A stretch of 64,000 bases of DNA from assembly GCF_002086285.1 (NCBI RefSeq), contig NZ_MVHU01000012.1, positions 1-64,000 on the forward strand. Reading direction: 5' to 3'. This DNA is from Mycolicibacter kumamotonensis (GTDB lineage Bacteria; Actinomycetota; Actinomycetes; Mycobacteriales; Mycobacteriaceae). The position numbers were made by a program, and so were the translations under genes. The notes below the pieces were generated by a model. The model was given only the letters and a program-made list of their open reading frames with translations. It had not been told where the DNA came from and did not search any database. Positions 63,885 to 64,000 of this stretch are shown in pieces (position 1 is the stretch's first letter; every line of letters starts with the position of its first letter).

Positions 63885-64000
63885 ATGAGCGCGACATTGG
63901 CCTCCCGGGCGACCGACACAATCCTCGACTACGGCGACTGCGCACTGCTGTTGCAGTTCGACCGCACCGCCGAGGTACTGGCATGGACCGCGGCCCTGAG
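63885..64000 (+). CDS. 5-oxoprolinase subunit B / allophanate hydrolase subunit 1-like (PxpB), N-terminus only
   Basis: Only 38 codons are present before the window ends. The start MSATLASRATDTILDYGDCALLLQF has the DYGDCALLL(Q/V)F pattern of KipI/PxpB (allophanate hydrolase subunit 1) proteins. In M. tuberculosis such a gene, Rv0264c, follows fecB2. ATG at 63885, weak ribosome site. PxpB works with PxpA and PxpC as a separate 5-oxoprolinase. Confidence 0.75.
   Translation, partial: MSATLASRATDTILDYGDCALLLQFDRTAEVLAWTAAL

Overview
The window is high-GC actinobacterial DNA from a non-tuberculous member of Mycobacterium sensu lato. The evidence is a complete ESX-3 type VII secretion locus, PE/PPE and Esx proteins, DUF732 secreted proteins, Zur and IdeR-like metal boxes, and a gene order that, from memory, runs as a reversed counterpart of the M. 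tuberculosis Rv0264c-Rv0309 interval with accessory DNA inserted. Species cannot be fixed from the sequence alone. No rRNA, insertion sequence or CRISPR array was seen.

Region by region: 1-2055 holds two tandem PPE genes (one cut by the window edge). 2291-7715 holds two DUF732 secreted proteins, an exported L,D-transpeptidase-like protein, a small Cys-rich protein, a PAP2 phosphatase, a GerW-like protein, BluB, an amidohydrolase and an alpha/beta hydrolase. 7712-22341 (minus strand) is the whole ESX-3 operon in canonical order eccA3-eccB3-eccC3-PE5-PPE4-esxG-esxH-espG3-eccD3-mycP3-eccE3. It is preceded by an IdeR-like region and a Zur box, and its MycP3 has lost the catalytic serine. 22609-24195 holds the usual upstream methyltransferase and a second, 99% identical esxG-esxH pair.

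24396-35424 is a self-contained selenocysteine/formate module: fdhD, a three-subunit formate dehydrogenase whose catalytic subunit carries an in-frame TGA followed by a bacterial SECIS hairpin, selD, tRNA-Sec (selC), selA and selB. A perfect 6 x 57-bp tandem repeat fills the selD-selC interval. 35446-42050 is accessory: a secreted two-repeat protein, a frameshifted acyl-CoA dehydrogenase, an AurF-type diiron oxygenase, a TetR regulator, and a DUF2563/effector-like/membrane-protein trio with a low-GC last gene.

42058-53377 returns to a conserved backbone of lipid and regulatory genes (DUF2236, TetR, VOC, TetR, alpha/beta hydrolase, fadE6, fadD2, LigD-like polymerase) with two inserted genes. 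53374-58128 is an acyl-CoA synthetase/SDR/kinase-like/acyl-CoA dehydrogenase operon resembling a split ACAD10/11 system, facing an XRE-TetR fusion regulator. 59202-64000 holds 5-oxoprolinase (oplA), the iron/heme-type binding lipoprotein FecB2 and the start of a PxpB-like gene.

Two themes stand out: metal-controlled secretion (ESX-3 with Zur and IdeR sites, plus FecB2), and a complete genetically compact system for making and using selenocysteine in formate oxidation.
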